This document shows, piece by piece, positions 42,339-51,217 of a stretch of 64,000 nt of DNA. The translations under genes were made by a program, and so were the position numbers. The stretch is from Motiliproteus sp965230735 (GTDB taxonomy: Bacteria; Pseudomonadota; Gammaproteobacteria; Pseudomonadales; Balneatricaceae). The stretch spans positions 2,604,001 through 2,668,000 of the forward strand of contig NZ_OZ246016.1 in the NCBI RefSeq assembly GCF_965230735.1, given 5' to 3'. Numbering within the stretch: the first letter of the stretch is position 1; each line of letters begins with the position of its first letter. Under the pieces are notes generated by a model. That model did no database searches, was not told the origin of the DNA, and saw only the letters and a program-made list of their open reading frames with translations.

Positions 42339-43289
42339 CTAGAGTCCTTTTCGGTTGCGATCGGCCAGAAGATAGAGAAATTCCAATGCCAGCGTGGCCG
42401 CAGCCAGCGACGTGATTTCGGCGTGATCATAGGAGGGAGCCACCTCCACCAGATCCATACCGATCAGATCCACGCCCTTGAGGCCACGGATCACTTTCAG
42501 GGCGCAATCGGTGGTGATACCGGCGGTGACCGGTGTGCCGGTACCCGGCGCGCAACTGGGGTCGAGGCCGTCGATATCAAAGCTCAGGTAAGCCTTGCGA
42601 TCTCCCACCCGATCAAGGATTCGCTCAAGTACCGCGGCCGGACCATGATCATTGACCCAGGCCGCATCGAGGACTTCCAGGGGATGGCTATCGGCGTCAA
42701 AGGAGGTACGGATTCCGATCTGGATGGAGTGCTCGATATCGATCAAACCTTCCTTCATGGCGTGATAGAACACCGTGCCATGATCGTATTTGGAACCGCC
42801 GGAATAGGTATCGGTGTGGGCATCGAAGTGAATCAGCGCCACCGGGCCGTATTTCTTGGCGTGAGCCCGAAGCAGCGGCAGACTGATGAAGTGATCGCCG
42901 CCGAAGCTGAGCATCTGCTTGCCCGCCTCCAGCACGCGGCAGGCATGGGCTTCCGCGTTGGTAACGAAGCTTTCCGGCTCACCGTACTGAAAATGGATGT
43001 CGCCGCAATCGATCACTTTCAGGTGATCCTCCAGGGCGAAGTTCCAGGGCCAACGAACCGCTTCCCAAACCAGGTTGGATGAGGCCGCGCGAATCCCTTT
43101 GGGTCCCAGGCGAGAGCCGGAACGACCGCTGCAGGCCAAATCAAACGGCACACCGCTGACGACTACCTGGGCATCACTGCCCTCGATATCCCGACTGGCT
43201 TCGAATCCCATAAAGGTGTCGGTATGGGTGGCATAGATGGGAACGTACTCTTCGTTTGCCTTGGCGTAAGGATCGGCGGAACCGCTCAT
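42339..43289 (-). CDS. speB: Agmatinase
   Basis: 316-aa ureohydrolase that splits agmatine into putrescine and urea with a binuclear Mn centre. Metal-binding motifs are all present: SFGGDHFISLPLLRAH, HFDAHTDTY and SFDIDGLDPSCAPGTGTPV, plus DHGTVFYHAMKEGLID. Overall closely resembles E. coli SpeB as recalled. Start at ATG 43289 with AAGGATG upstream, rather than GTG 43331. First gene of the operon with the APC permease and divergent from the aminotransferase. Confidence 0.9.
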   Translation of the reverse strand: MSGSADPYAKANEEYVPIYATHTDTFMGFEASRDIEGSDAQVVVSGVPFDLACSGRSGSRLGPKGIRAASSNLVWEAVRWPWNFALEDHLKVIDCGDIHFQYGEPESFVTNAEAHACRVLEAGKQMLSFGGDHFISLPLLRAHAKKYGPVALIHFDAHTDTYSGGSKYDHGTVFYHAMKEGLIDIEHSIQIGIRTSFDADSHPLEVLDAAWVNDHGPAAVLERILDRVGDRKAYLSFDIDGLDPSCAPGTGTPVTAGITTDCALKVIRGLKGVDLIGMDLVEVAPSYDHAEITSLAAATLALEFLYLLADRNRKGL

Positions 43290-43394
43290 CTGGTCATCCT
43301 TTTTACTGTTGTTGTCATGGAGAATTGCCACAGGCCGGAATCGAAATCGGCCGAGGGCTTTAATTCAGTCTGCCGCTAGCCGGGTCGCAGGGCC

Positions 43395-43434
43395 TATACC
43401 CTGTTTAGGGGGGAGGTCCCCTGATCAGGGTATA
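43395..43434. promoter_or_regulatory. Dyad in the divergent speB/aminotransferase promoter region
   Basis: Perfect 9-bp arms TATACCCTG/CAGGGTATA around 22 bp that holds further CCCTG/CAGGG-type repeats (CCCTGTTTAGGGG, CCCCTGATCAGGG). It lies about midway between the two start codons. Candidate binding site for a regulator of both polyamine operons. Confidence 0.5.
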
Positions 43435-43565
43435 TCCGATACCGGCTTGGACACCTAACCTGTTGAGTACCGTCTTCGTCGCTGCTTCCGTTTAGCTGAA
43501 TCGGAGCCGAAGCAGCCTACGATCCAATAAGAGAACCCGACCCTCAGTGGTTAAGGAACCGAGAC

Positions 43566-44984
43566 ATGAATGCAATCAACAAACCCACGGTTAAGCAGTA
43601 CGACTACGACAAAATCCGCCAGCAGGACAAAGCGCACTTTCTGCATCCCTGGCAGGTATTCGATGTGTTTCGTGAGGAAGGCGCTCTGCCGATCGTTGAA
43701 GGCTCGGGCAATTACATCGTCGACGCGGACGGCAAGCGTTACTTTGACGCCGTCGGCGGACTCTGGTGCAACAACATCGGGCTGGGTCGGGTCGAGATGG
43801 CCGAGGCAATTGCGCAGCAGGCGCTGCAGCTCTCCTACGCCAACCCGTTCGTTGATATGACCAATGCGCCGGCGGCGGAGCTGGCGGCCAAGTTGGCGGA
43901 GCTGGCGCCGGGTTCGATCAATCATGTGTTCTTCAGCTGCGGGGGCTCCACTTCCGTGGATACGGCGTTCCGGTTGATTCACTACTATCAGAACTGTCGC
44001 GGCAAGCACGACAAGAAGCACATCATTTCGCGGATCAATGCCTACCACGGCAGCACCTACGCGGCGATGTCGATCGGCGGTAAGCCGGGCGACCACCCGC
44101 CCGAGTTCGATTTCATCAAGGATACGATCCACCACCTGAGCTACCCCAACTTCTACCGTGCCCCGGAAGGGATGGACGAGCAGCAGTTTGTCGATCATCT
44201 GGTACAGGAGTTCGAACACAAGATTGCCGAACTCGGCGGTGCCGACAAGGTCGCGGCTTTCTTCGCCGAACCGGTGATGGGCGCCGGCGGCGTGATCGTG
44301 GCGCCCGAGGGCTACCTGAAGCGGATGCACCAGATCTGTAAGGACAACGATATTCTTTATGTTTCCGACGAGGTGGTCACCGCCTTTGGTCGCCTGGGCC
44401 ACTGGTTTGCATCCAAGGAGCGCTTCGATATCCAGCCCGATATCATTATCAGCGCCAAAGGCCTGACCTCCGGTTACCAGCCCCTGGGTGCCACCCTGTT
44501 CTCCGACGAGATCTTTGCGGTGCTCGATGCCGAAGGCTCCGACCGCTGCTTCGCCCACGGCTTCACCTACTCCGGCCATCCGGTGGCCTGTGCCGCGGCA
44601 TTGAAGAACATCGAGATCATGGAGCGTGAGCAGCTACTGGACAATGTGAAGCAGGTGGGCCCCTACTTCGAACAGCAGCTGAAAACTCTGGAAGACCTGC
44701 CCATCGTCGGTCAGGTTCGCGGCATCAACTTCATGCAGTGTGTCGAGTACGTCGCCGACAAAAATACCAAGGCGCTATTTCCGGAAGCGCTGGATATCGG
44801 CAAGCGGGTCTCCAACCATGCCGATGCCCGCGGCCTGATCACCCGTGCCATCGTGCATCTGAACGTCATGTCGCCATCGCTGACCATGACAACCGAAGAT
44901 GTCGACTTTATCGTCTCCACCCTGCGCGAAAGCATCGAGGCCACCATGGCGGATCTGCGTGCCGAAGGCCTGCTGGACGGATAA
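43566..44984 (+). CDS. Class III aminotransferase, probably putrescine/amine-pyruvate type
   Basis: 472-aa PLP enzyme of the omega-aminotransferase family. Visible: YFDAVGGLWCNNIG, the NAYHGSTYAAMSIGG segment, EPVMGAGGVIVAPEGYL, SDEVVTAFGRLG and the PLP lysine in ISAKGLTSGYQPLG. Related to SpuC-type putrescine-pyruvate aminotransferases. It is first in an operon with an aldehyde dehydrogenase (10-bp gap) and divergent from speB. Together they give agmatine to putrescine to 4-aminobutanal to GABA. Other amines or beta-alanine as substrate cannot be excluded. Confidence 0.85.
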   Translation: MNAINKPTVKQYDYDKIRQQDKAHFLHPWQVFDVFREEGALPIVEGSGNYIVDADGKRYFDAVGGLWCNNIGLGRVEMAEAIAQQALQLSYANPFVDMTNAPAAELAAKLAELAPGSINHVFFSCGGSTSVDTAFRLIHYYQNCRGKHDKKHIISRINAYHGSTYAAMSIGGKPGDHPPEFDFIKDTIHHLSYPNFYRAPEGMDEQQFVDHLVQEFEHKIAELGGADKVAAFFAEPVMGAGGVIVAPEGYLKRMHQICKDNDILYVSDEVVTAFGRLGHWFASKERFDIQPDIIISAKGLTSGYQPLGATLFSDEIFAVLDAEGSDRCFAHGFTYSGHPVACAAALKNIEIMEREQLLDNVKQVGPYFEQQLKTLEDLPIVGQVRGINFMQCVEYVADKNTKALFPEALDIGKRVSNHADARGLITRAIVHLNVMSPSLTMTTEDVDFIVSTLRESIEATMADLRAEGLLDG

Positions 44985-44994
44985 CGGAGTCCTT

Positions 44995-46410
44995 ATGAAG
45001 ATTTTCGACAAACTTTATATCGACGGGCAGTTCGTCGCGGCCGACGGCGACCTGCTGGATGTGACCAACCCCGCCGACGAGTCGATCGCCGGTCGCGCCC
45101 CACTGGCCTCCGCGAATGATGTGGATCGCGCCGTCCAGGCCGCGCGGCGTGCATTTGCCGATTGGTCCGCTACTTCTGCGGCCGAGCGGTCCGACTACAT
45201 TCAGAAGCTGGTTGACGAGCTAAGAACGCGTCGTGAGCAGATGGCACAGCTGATCAGCGCCGAGATGGGCGCCCCGCTCTGGTTCAGCCAGGAGGTACAG
45301 GTCGACGATCCGATCGACGCCCTGGCGCAGCATGCCGAATATACCCCACTGCTGGAGCAGGAAGTTAGCATCGGCAACTGCACCGCAGTACGCGAGCCGG
45401 TCGGCGTCTGCGCCTTCATCAACCCCTGGAACTACCCGCTGCACCAGTTGATCGGCAAGATGGCGCCGGCATTGGCGGCCGGCTGCACCATGGTGCTCAA
45501 GCCCAGTGAAGCAACGCCGCTACACGCCTTCATGCTGGCGGAGGCGGTCCACGCCGCCGGGCTTCCGGCTGGCGTATTCAACCTCGTTAACGGGGACGGC
45601 CCCAGCGTCGGTGAACCCCTGTGTACCCACCCGGAGGTAGACATGGTCTCGTTTACCGGCTCCACCCGCGCCGGGATTCGAATCGCCCAATTGGCGGCCC
45701 CGACGGTCAAGCGGGTCTGCCAGGAACTGGGGGGCAAATCACCGCTGCTGATCGCTGAAGAGGCGGACTTGGATGCAGCGGTGCGGTTTGGTGTCGAAGA
45801 TGTGATGATCAATTCCGGTCAGACCTGTACGGCGCTGACCCGAATGCTGGTGCCCGCCAAACGCTACGATGAGGCCGTAGCGATCGCCAAACAGTATGCC
45901 GAGTCGCTTAAGGTCGGCCACCCACAGGAGGCGGACACCTTTATGGGCCCGCTGGCATCGAAGAATCAGCGCGATATCGTCCGACGCTATATCACCGTCG
46001 GACTCGACGAGGGGGCGCGCCTGGTGACCGGCGGTATCGAACCGCTGGAGGGGTTGGAGCTGGGCTATTATGCCCGACCGACCATCTTTGCCGATGTTCG
46101 CAACGATATGACGATTGCGCGCGAAGAGATCTTCGGTCCGGTCCTTTGCATGATTCCCTATGCCGACGAAGCCGAGGCTCTGGCTATCGCCAACGATACC
46201 CCTTATGGGCTCTCCGCCCGGGTCTGGGCATCGGATGCTAAGCATGGCCGCACCCTGGCCCGCGGCATTCGAGCCGGTCAGGTTTATATCAATGACGGCG
46301 ACTGGAACAACCAGGCACCCTTCGGCGGTTACAAACAGTCGGGCAATGGGCGTGAACTGGGGGAATTCGGCGTGCACGAGTTCTTCGAAACCAAGGCACT
46401 GATCGGCTAG
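44995..46410 (+). CDS. Aldehyde dehydrogenase (NAD(P)-dependent)
   Basis: 471-aa ALDH superfamily enzyme. Catalytic motifs: VCAFINPWNYPL at the cofactor/oxyanion Asn, SFTGSTRAG, the general base in CQELGGKSP and the nucleophile Cys in NSGQTCTALTRML. C-terminal EEIFGPVLCMIPY and PFGGYKQSGNGRELG complete the fold. Likely oxidises 4-aminobutanal to GABA after the adjacent aminotransferase. The ATG at 44995 is used; an out-of-place upstream extension would overlap the aminotransferase. Confidence 0.88.
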   Translation: MKIFDKLYIDGQFVAADGDLLDVTNPADESIAGRAPLASANDVDRAVQAARRAFADWSATSAAERSDYIQKLVDELRTRREQMAQLISAEMGAPLWFSQEVQVDDPIDALAQHAEYTPLLEQEVSIGNCTAVREPVGVCAFINPWNYPLHQLIGKMAPALAAGCTMVLKPSEATPLHAFMLAEAVHAAGLPAGVFNLVNGDGPSVGEPLCTHPEVDMVSFTGSTRAGIRIAQLAAPTVKRVCQELGGKSPLLIAEEADLDAAVRFGVEDVMINSGQTCTALTRMLVPAKRYDEAVAIAKQYAESLKVGHPQEADTFMGPLASKNQRDIVRRYITVGLDEGARLVTGGIEPLEGLELGYYARPTIFADVRNDMTIAREEIFGPVLCMIPYADEAEALAIANDTPYGLSARVWASDAKHGRTLARGIRAGQVYINDGDWNNQAPFGGYKQSGNGRELGEFGVHEFFETKALIG

Positions 46411-46433
46411 GCCCTACCGCCTCAATTGATTTC

Positions 46434-46457
46434 AAGGGAGCCTCGGCTCCCTTTTTG
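46434..46457 (+). terminator. Rho-independent terminator after the ALDH gene
   Basis: AAGGGAGCC/GGCTCCCTT stem with minimal loop followed by TTTTT, 24 bp past the ALDH stop. Confidence 0.85.
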
Positions 46458-46476
46458 TTGCCGATATCAGACGTGA

Positions 46477-47592
46477 TCAGCTGTGGGGCTTGCGGCTATT
46501 CAGGATCGATCGCAGCGCTTGTCGCCCGAATTGGCCAACACCAGGCACTTCGCCTTCGGCAAAGGGAATCGGGCGACAGGCCTGCATTCCCAGCACGCCG
46601 ATACGACCGGTTACCAGCGCCACACCGATACCCTGCCCCAGATTGGCTCCGGTCTTTGCCAACAGCAATGCACTGCTGCTGCGGGCCGCATCTTCAAGGA
46701 CTCCCTGGGAAGAATCGGCCAGTGTCTGCGACACGCCGGCCAGCACCATGTTGCTTAAAACCACCCCTAGAATATTGAGACGATTTCTCAAAGATGGCCG
46801 TAAGCCATAGATTTTACTAATCTCTTCCAGCATCTTTAGGTTGCGCCACAGGGTCAGCAGCATATCGATAGCGGCCCAGGGGCTCAGCGCAACAGCTACT
46901 CCGGTCTGCATCGAATAGCGCGCCACCAAGGCCTTGGCATCACTATCCATCGGCGCAACAAACTGCTGTTCCAGCAACGCAATCCGCTCTGAATCGTCGG
47001 CATAATCGGGCAGGTTCGACAGCGCCCGCCCCAGCTCCGGTGACTGCGGTTTGTCGCGATAAAACGCGGTCAGCTGCCCCATGAAAGCATCACTTTTACG
47101 GTGAGATCGAACCGCGCGAAAGTGCTCAGCCTGGGTCTGCAAGACCCGCACTCGAGCATACCGATCTTTGTCGCAGACCCACTGCAACAACACCCAGGCG
47201 ACCACCAGCAGCAGCGCGGCCAGCAGCGCAAGAAAAGCCGCTGCCAGAATGCTGCTCTGCGCCGTTAACAGCTGGTATTGCTGGTAGCTCGATTGGCCCA
47301 GCAACCAAACGACATAGAGCCCTAACAACGCGAACAACGCTTTCAAACCGCGAACAGGTCTTGCCTGCAACTGCAGTGACTCCCGTGCGCGACTCGATTG
47401 GGCCGAACCGGAGCCGGCCTGCGAATCGGCACTGATGGACTCCGGTGGAGCCTCCAGCGTCTGCTCCCGGCTGGGCACGAAGGTACCGGGTTCGACGGTT
47501 TCTTCGATCTTGTCGGTGCTATCGGCATCCAGTTGTTGTGACGGATCCGGCACAAAACTGAATCCGTCTTGATGCTTGCCTTTGTCACTCAT
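46477..47592 (-). CDS. ycjF: YcjF-family membrane protein (DUF697/TIGR01620)
   Basis: 371-aa inner-membrane protein. An acidic, Pro/Ser-rich cytoplasmic N-terminus (about 80 residues) precedes two adjacent membrane segments (LKALFALLGLYVVWLLG and ILAAAFLALLAALLLVVAWV). The C-terminal DUF697 part shows GVAVALSPWAAIDMLLTLWR and RNLKMLEEISKIYG. Overlaps the ycjX stop by 8 bp. The pair is widespread, often stress-responsive; molecular function is not established. Confidence 0.85.
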   Translation of the reverse strand: MSDKGKHQDGFSFVPDPSQQLDADSTDKIEETVEPGTFVPSREQTLEAPPESISADSQAGSGSAQSSRARESLQLQARPVRGLKALFALLGLYVVWLLGQSSYQQYQLLTAQSSILAAAFLALLAALLLVVAWVLLQWVCDKDRYARVRVLQTQAEHFRAVRSHRKSDAFMGQLTAFYRDKPQSPELGRALSNLPDYADDSERIALLEQQFVAPMDSDAKALVARYSMQTGVAVALSPWAAIDMLLTLWRNLKMLEEISKIYGLRPSLRNRLNILGVVLSNMVLAGVSQTLADSSQGVLEDAARSSSALLLAKTGANLGQGIGVALVTGRIGVLGMQACRPIPFAEGEVPGVGQFGRQALRSILNSRKPHS

Positions 47593-49024
47593 GGCGACAA
47601 CCTCGTGTAATCAATTCCAGCAGGCTATCCAGCCGGATATGGGGAATGGCTTGATGGTGGAAGTTCGCCCGTACCGGGGGCTGGAAAGCCGGAATCTTCC
47701 AATCCCTGAACCCGGAGAAACCGGCCTCGTCATCCAGACGGCTCGGAATCGGCGGGTGCACATAGCCGACCGGTCTGCCCGAAAGATCGTAGCCGCTCAG
47801 GGCCTGCCTGCCCTGCTCAATCACCTCCCTTGAGGCCCTTATCGCGGCGATCGCCTCGATACGTGGTGCCGCGCCACGGTGAGCCGCCTGGCTGTAGGCA
47901 TCACGAACCAGTTGTCCCAGCAATTGACGCACCGATTCATGGTCAGCGGCGATCACCTGGTCCATTTTGGTGGCGACAAAGGCCAATTCTTCGACCTGCG
48001 GCGCAAACAGCTTACGCAACGGGTTGTTGCGTCCATAGTGAAAGCTCTCACTGATCTGTGCGATGGCCTGGCGCATATCATCGATGTAGGCACTGCCGCC
48101 GTTCAACGCATTCACCAGATCGATCAGCACCACCTGGCGCGTAATCGGTCGGAACTGCTGCTGATAGAACGGTCGCACCACCCGCTTGACGTAGTCCCGG
48201 TAGCGTCGCTCAAAGACCTTGTAGTAACTGTCTTGCGGCGCCGATTTGAGCAAATCCTCGGCCAGCGTCGAGCAACCCGGCAGCGGCACGAAGCCCAACA
48301 CCGGGTCATTTCGAAACTGGCCTGGCAACAGGAATCGGCCCGGCTGCACCAGGCTGAGGCTGTGTTCACCGCCTTTACAGCGTTTCAAAAAAGCCACGTA
48401 AGCCTGCCGCAAACGCTGGCAAGTCGCCTCATCGTAAGACGCAAGCGGATCCAGCTGCTGCAGCTGCTCCAACAAGTCGCCAATCAGTTCGAGCCGCGGC
48501 GGCTGATTAAACAGCCGCGATGACTGCGCGCACCAATCGACGTAGCTCATCTGCATCATCGGCAGATCCAGCAACCACTCACCGGGATAGTCTCGCAGCT
48601 CGAGGAAAACCGAACCGGTCTCAGCACCGAGCAGTTGCTTGAGGCTGCTGTTTTGCTTCAGTTTCAGTTCCAGCAGGCAGCCGCTGATATCAGTCGTAGG
48701 CTCGGGCCATCGCGGCGGGTTGGCAGATAGCGCCTCGATCGCCTGTTCATACGGAAATTCGGCCAGCCCCGTATCCTCCAACGGATGAACTCGCACCTCC
48801 AACAGGCGCTGACTGATAACCGGTGAAAACCCGCCCAGACTGGCATGTTGATGCTGTCTAAGCTGATTGATCAGGCTGCAGATCAGGGTGGACTTGCCGC
48901 TTCGGCTTAGGCCGGTAATGCCGATACAGTGGCGGTTCTGAAGCGCACGCTTAAGGTTTTGCCGCGCGCTATCGAAAAACTGTCCCGCCTGATCGCCCTG
49001 TGCCGATTGTGTTTTTCTACTCAT
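47585..49024 (-). CDS. ycjX: YcjX-family P-loop GTPase-like protein (DUF463)
   Basis: 479-aa nucleotide-binding protein with P-loop GLSRSGKST at about residues 38-46 and family segments LELRDYPGEWLLDLPM, VVLIDLVNALNGG and VATKMDQV (NKxD-like). Cytoplasmic. Operon with ycjF by 8-bp overlap. In E. coli the homologue is in the psp regulon; no sigma-54 promoter was recognised here. Confidence 0.87.
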   Translation of the reverse strand: MSRKTQSAQGDQAGQFFDSARQNLKRALQNRHCIGITGLSRSGKSTLICSLINQLRQHQHASLGGFSPVISQRLLEVRVHPLEDTGLAEFPYEQAIEALSANPPRWPEPTTDISGCLLELKLKQNSSLKQLLGAETGSVFLELRDYPGEWLLDLPMMQMSYVDWCAQSSRLFNQPPRLELIGDLLEQLQQLDPLASYDEATCQRLRQAYVAFLKRCKGGEHSLSLVQPGRFLLPGQFRNDPVLGFVPLPGCSTLAEDLLKSAPQDSYYKVFERRYRDYVKRVVRPFYQQQFRPITRQVVLIDLVNALNGGSAYIDDMRQAIAQISESFHYGRNNPLRKLFAPQVEELAFVATKMDQVIAADHESVRQLLGQLVRDAYSQAAHRGAAPRIEAIAAIRASREVIEQGRQALSGYDLSGRPVGYVHPPIPSRLDDEAGFSGFRDWKIPAFQPPVRANFHHQAIPHIRLDSLLELITRGCRHE

Positions 49025-49329
49025 CTATACGTTGACTATCCGTCTGGGGAATCCCTGTATTATTAACCGGGCGGGCAATTTGGAGTGGGTTACTAGCGAT
49101 GATCAATAGATCCCTCTATCAAAGTATTAACCCCCAAGTTTATAAATGCTCTTTATCAAGACCCTGGCGGCCATAAACAGTTCCGGGGATCGGCTTCTCA
49201 GCCGTTAATCGTACAGGGTGCCGCAGTTTTGCACGCTTGCTCGCCTGATCCCCCAATAATTTTAACCGATGGAATTTCATCGAATAAATGCCATAATTGA
49301 CACCAAGAGGTGAAAAACAGGCGCTTAAA
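49025..49329. other. Intergenic region between ycjX and hipB
   Basis: About 305 bp holding the divergent promoters of ycjXF and hipBA. A TTGACA hexamer at 49297-49302 lies 27 bp before the hipB start, too close to be a normally spaced -35 element. No clear operator palindrome or RNA gene was seen. Confidence 0.4.
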
Positions 49330-49692
49330 ATGATCAACAACTGGTATGCGATGACCGACCAGGCGATCGCAGAACGGCTGGGACAGCAACTGGATCAGTA
49401 CCGCAAAGACGGCCAGATCATCAGCCAAAAAGACATGGCCCACGAGCTGGGAATATCTGAATCCACGCTGCGCCTGGCCCTGAAAGGGCGAGGCAAATTC
49501 AGCGTCATGATCGGCATTATGCGCACCCTGGGGATTCTCGATCAACTGGACAACCTGGTTCCCGACCGACCTGCAAGTCCGCTGAAAATGCTGGAACAGG
49601 GTGCGCACCGGCCGCAGCGGGTTCGCTCCAAAGCCCCGGCTGAGCCGGATCGACCCGGCAACGCCCCCGATAACCAAGAGCTCGACTGGTAA
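49330..49692 (+). CDS. HipB-like antitoxin (XRE-type HTH)
   Basis: 120-aa DNA-binding antitoxin. The HTH is at residues about 33-57 (ISQKDMAHELGISESTLRLALKG). The C-terminal 40 residues are Pro/Arg-rich and probably unstructured, as in HipB tails. The stop overlaps the HipA start (ATGG overlap at 49692), typical of toxin-antitoxin pairs. Expected to repress the operon and block HipA. Confidence 0.82.
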   Translation: MINNWYAMTDQAIAERLGQQLDQYRKDGQIISQKDMAHELGISESTLRLALKGRGKFSVMIGIMRTLGILDQLDNLVPDRPASPLKMLEQGAHRPQRVRSKAPAEPDRPGNAPDNQELDW

Positions 49693-50987
49693 TGGTGATC
49701 ACTAGAATCAAACTCTGGGGTGATACTGTCGGCGCCATGTACTTCGACGAGCAGCGCGGCTGCTGCATCTTCGAGTACAGCCCGTCATGGATCGCCAAGG
49801 GTATTGAAATCAGCCCGCTGCGTTTGCCGCTGGCACCGACGCTGTATCAATTCCCGCAGCTCTCGGAAGCGACCTATAAAGGCATGCCGGGCGCCTTCGC
49901 CGACACCCTGCCCGATGACTTCGGCAATGCCGTCATCAACGCCTGGCTGGCCCGCCAGGGGCGCGACCCCGACTCCTTCAGCGCGCTGGAACGATTGCTA
50001 TATACCGGCAAACGCGGCATGGGTGCGTTGGAGTACGAGCCCGAAACCGCCCGACTGGATCAAAGCAGCGAAATCGACCTGACCAGCCTGACGCGGATGG
50101 CTCAGGAGGTGGTCGACCAGCGCCTGGGGCTGAGCGAGCAACTGGCCGATGGCAACCAGCGAAATGATCAGGCGATGCAGTCGATTCTGCAGGTCGGCAC
50201 CTCCGCCGGCGGTGCCCGTGCCAAAGCCGTTATCGGCATCAATCAAGACCGCACCGAAGTCCGCAGCGGCCAGGTCGATCTGCCGCCGGGGTTTGAGCAC
50301 TATCTGCTCAAATTTGACGGCGTGGTGGAGCACTCCCGCTCGCAGGAGACCTTCGGCGACCCGCAAGGCTACGGCCGGATGGAGTATGCCTATTACCTGA
50401 TGGCGCGCGACTGCGGGATCGAGATGATGCCCTGCGAGTTGCTGGAGGAAGGTGAGCGGGCTCATTTTCTGACCAAACGCTTCGACCGGATCGGCAACCA
50501 GAAGGTCCATTACCAGTCGCTTTGCGCCATGGATCACGCCGACTACAAGCGTCCCGGGCATTACAGCTACGAACAGCTGTTCAGTGTGATGCGCACCCTG
50601 CGACTAAAACGCGACGAAGCGCTGCAACAGTACCGGCGTATGGTCTTCAATATCATCGCCAGAAATCACGACGACCACACCAAGAACTTCGGTTTTATAC
50701 TCAAACAGGGCGGAACTTGGCAGTTGGCTCCCGCGTTTGATGTTGCCTACAGCTACAAACCCGGCTCTCCCTGGGTCAACAGCCATCAACTGACTCTGAA
50801 CGGTAAACGTGACCAATTTGAACGAAGCGACCTGCTGGTGCCGGCCGAGAGTTTCCGCAAGCAGGCGCTGCAGATTATCGAACAGGTCCAGGATGTCGTT
50901 GCAGACTGGCCGACCTATGCGGCCAGAGCACTGGTGCCCGAGTCACTGGCACAGGAGATTACGGCCGCCCACCGACTTAATCTCTGA
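49692..50987 (+). CDS. HipA-family serine/threonine kinase toxin
   Basis: 431-aa HipA-like kinase. HipA N-terminal domain (FADTLPDDFGNAVINAWLA, ALERLLYTG) is followed by the ATP-binding/ejectable loop VGTSAGGARAKAVIG, the catalytic loop IIARNHDDHTKNFGF and the metal-binding PAFDVAYS. All key kinase residues are present, so it looks active. HipA of E. coli phosphorylates GltX and causes dormancy; the target here is unknown. It is a complete module with the HipB-like gene. Confidence 0.87.
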   Translation: MVITRIKLWGDTVGAMYFDEQRGCCIFEYSPSWIAKGIEISPLRLPLAPTLYQFPQLSEATYKGMPGAFADTLPDDFGNAVINAWLARQGRDPDSFSALERLLYTGKRGMGALEYEPETARLDQSSEIDLTSLTRMAQEVVDQRLGLSEQLADGNQRNDQAMQSILQVGTSAGGARAKAVIGINQDRTEVRSGQVDLPPGFEHYLLKFDGVVEHSRSQETFGDPQGYGRMEYAYYLMARDCGIEMMPCELLEEGERAHFLTKRFDRIGNQKVHYQSLCAMDHADYKRPGHYSYEQLFSVMRTLRLKRDEALQQYRRMVFNIIARNHDDHTKNFGFILKQGGTWQLAPAFDVAYSYKPGSPWVNSHQLTLNGKRDQFERSDLLVPAESFRKQALQIIEQVQDVVADWPTYAARALVPESLAQEITAAHRLNL

Positions 50988-51217
50988 TTCGCGTCAATCA
51001 AAACTAATACATAATACATATTTTGTATTGTTTTGCTTTAACAAAACCTACAGCGCTAACTTGCTGCCGGTCGGCCTGCCCCGAAACCGGTGACTGCACA
51101 GCACCACGGTGCCCGCGAAGATCGGAAGCGCACAGCCTCCTGGTATGTAAAAGAACCTATGTTTTGTTTAAAAAGATATCGTAGCCTGTTGTTTTTAAAT
51201 AGCTATTATAAGCAGAG

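Noticed and set aside
43551..44579. Long 342-codon open frame antisense to the aminotransferase gene
   Set aside because: Fully inside a well-supported PLP enzyme gene; GC-rich codon pattern generates such mirror frames. No family motif in it.
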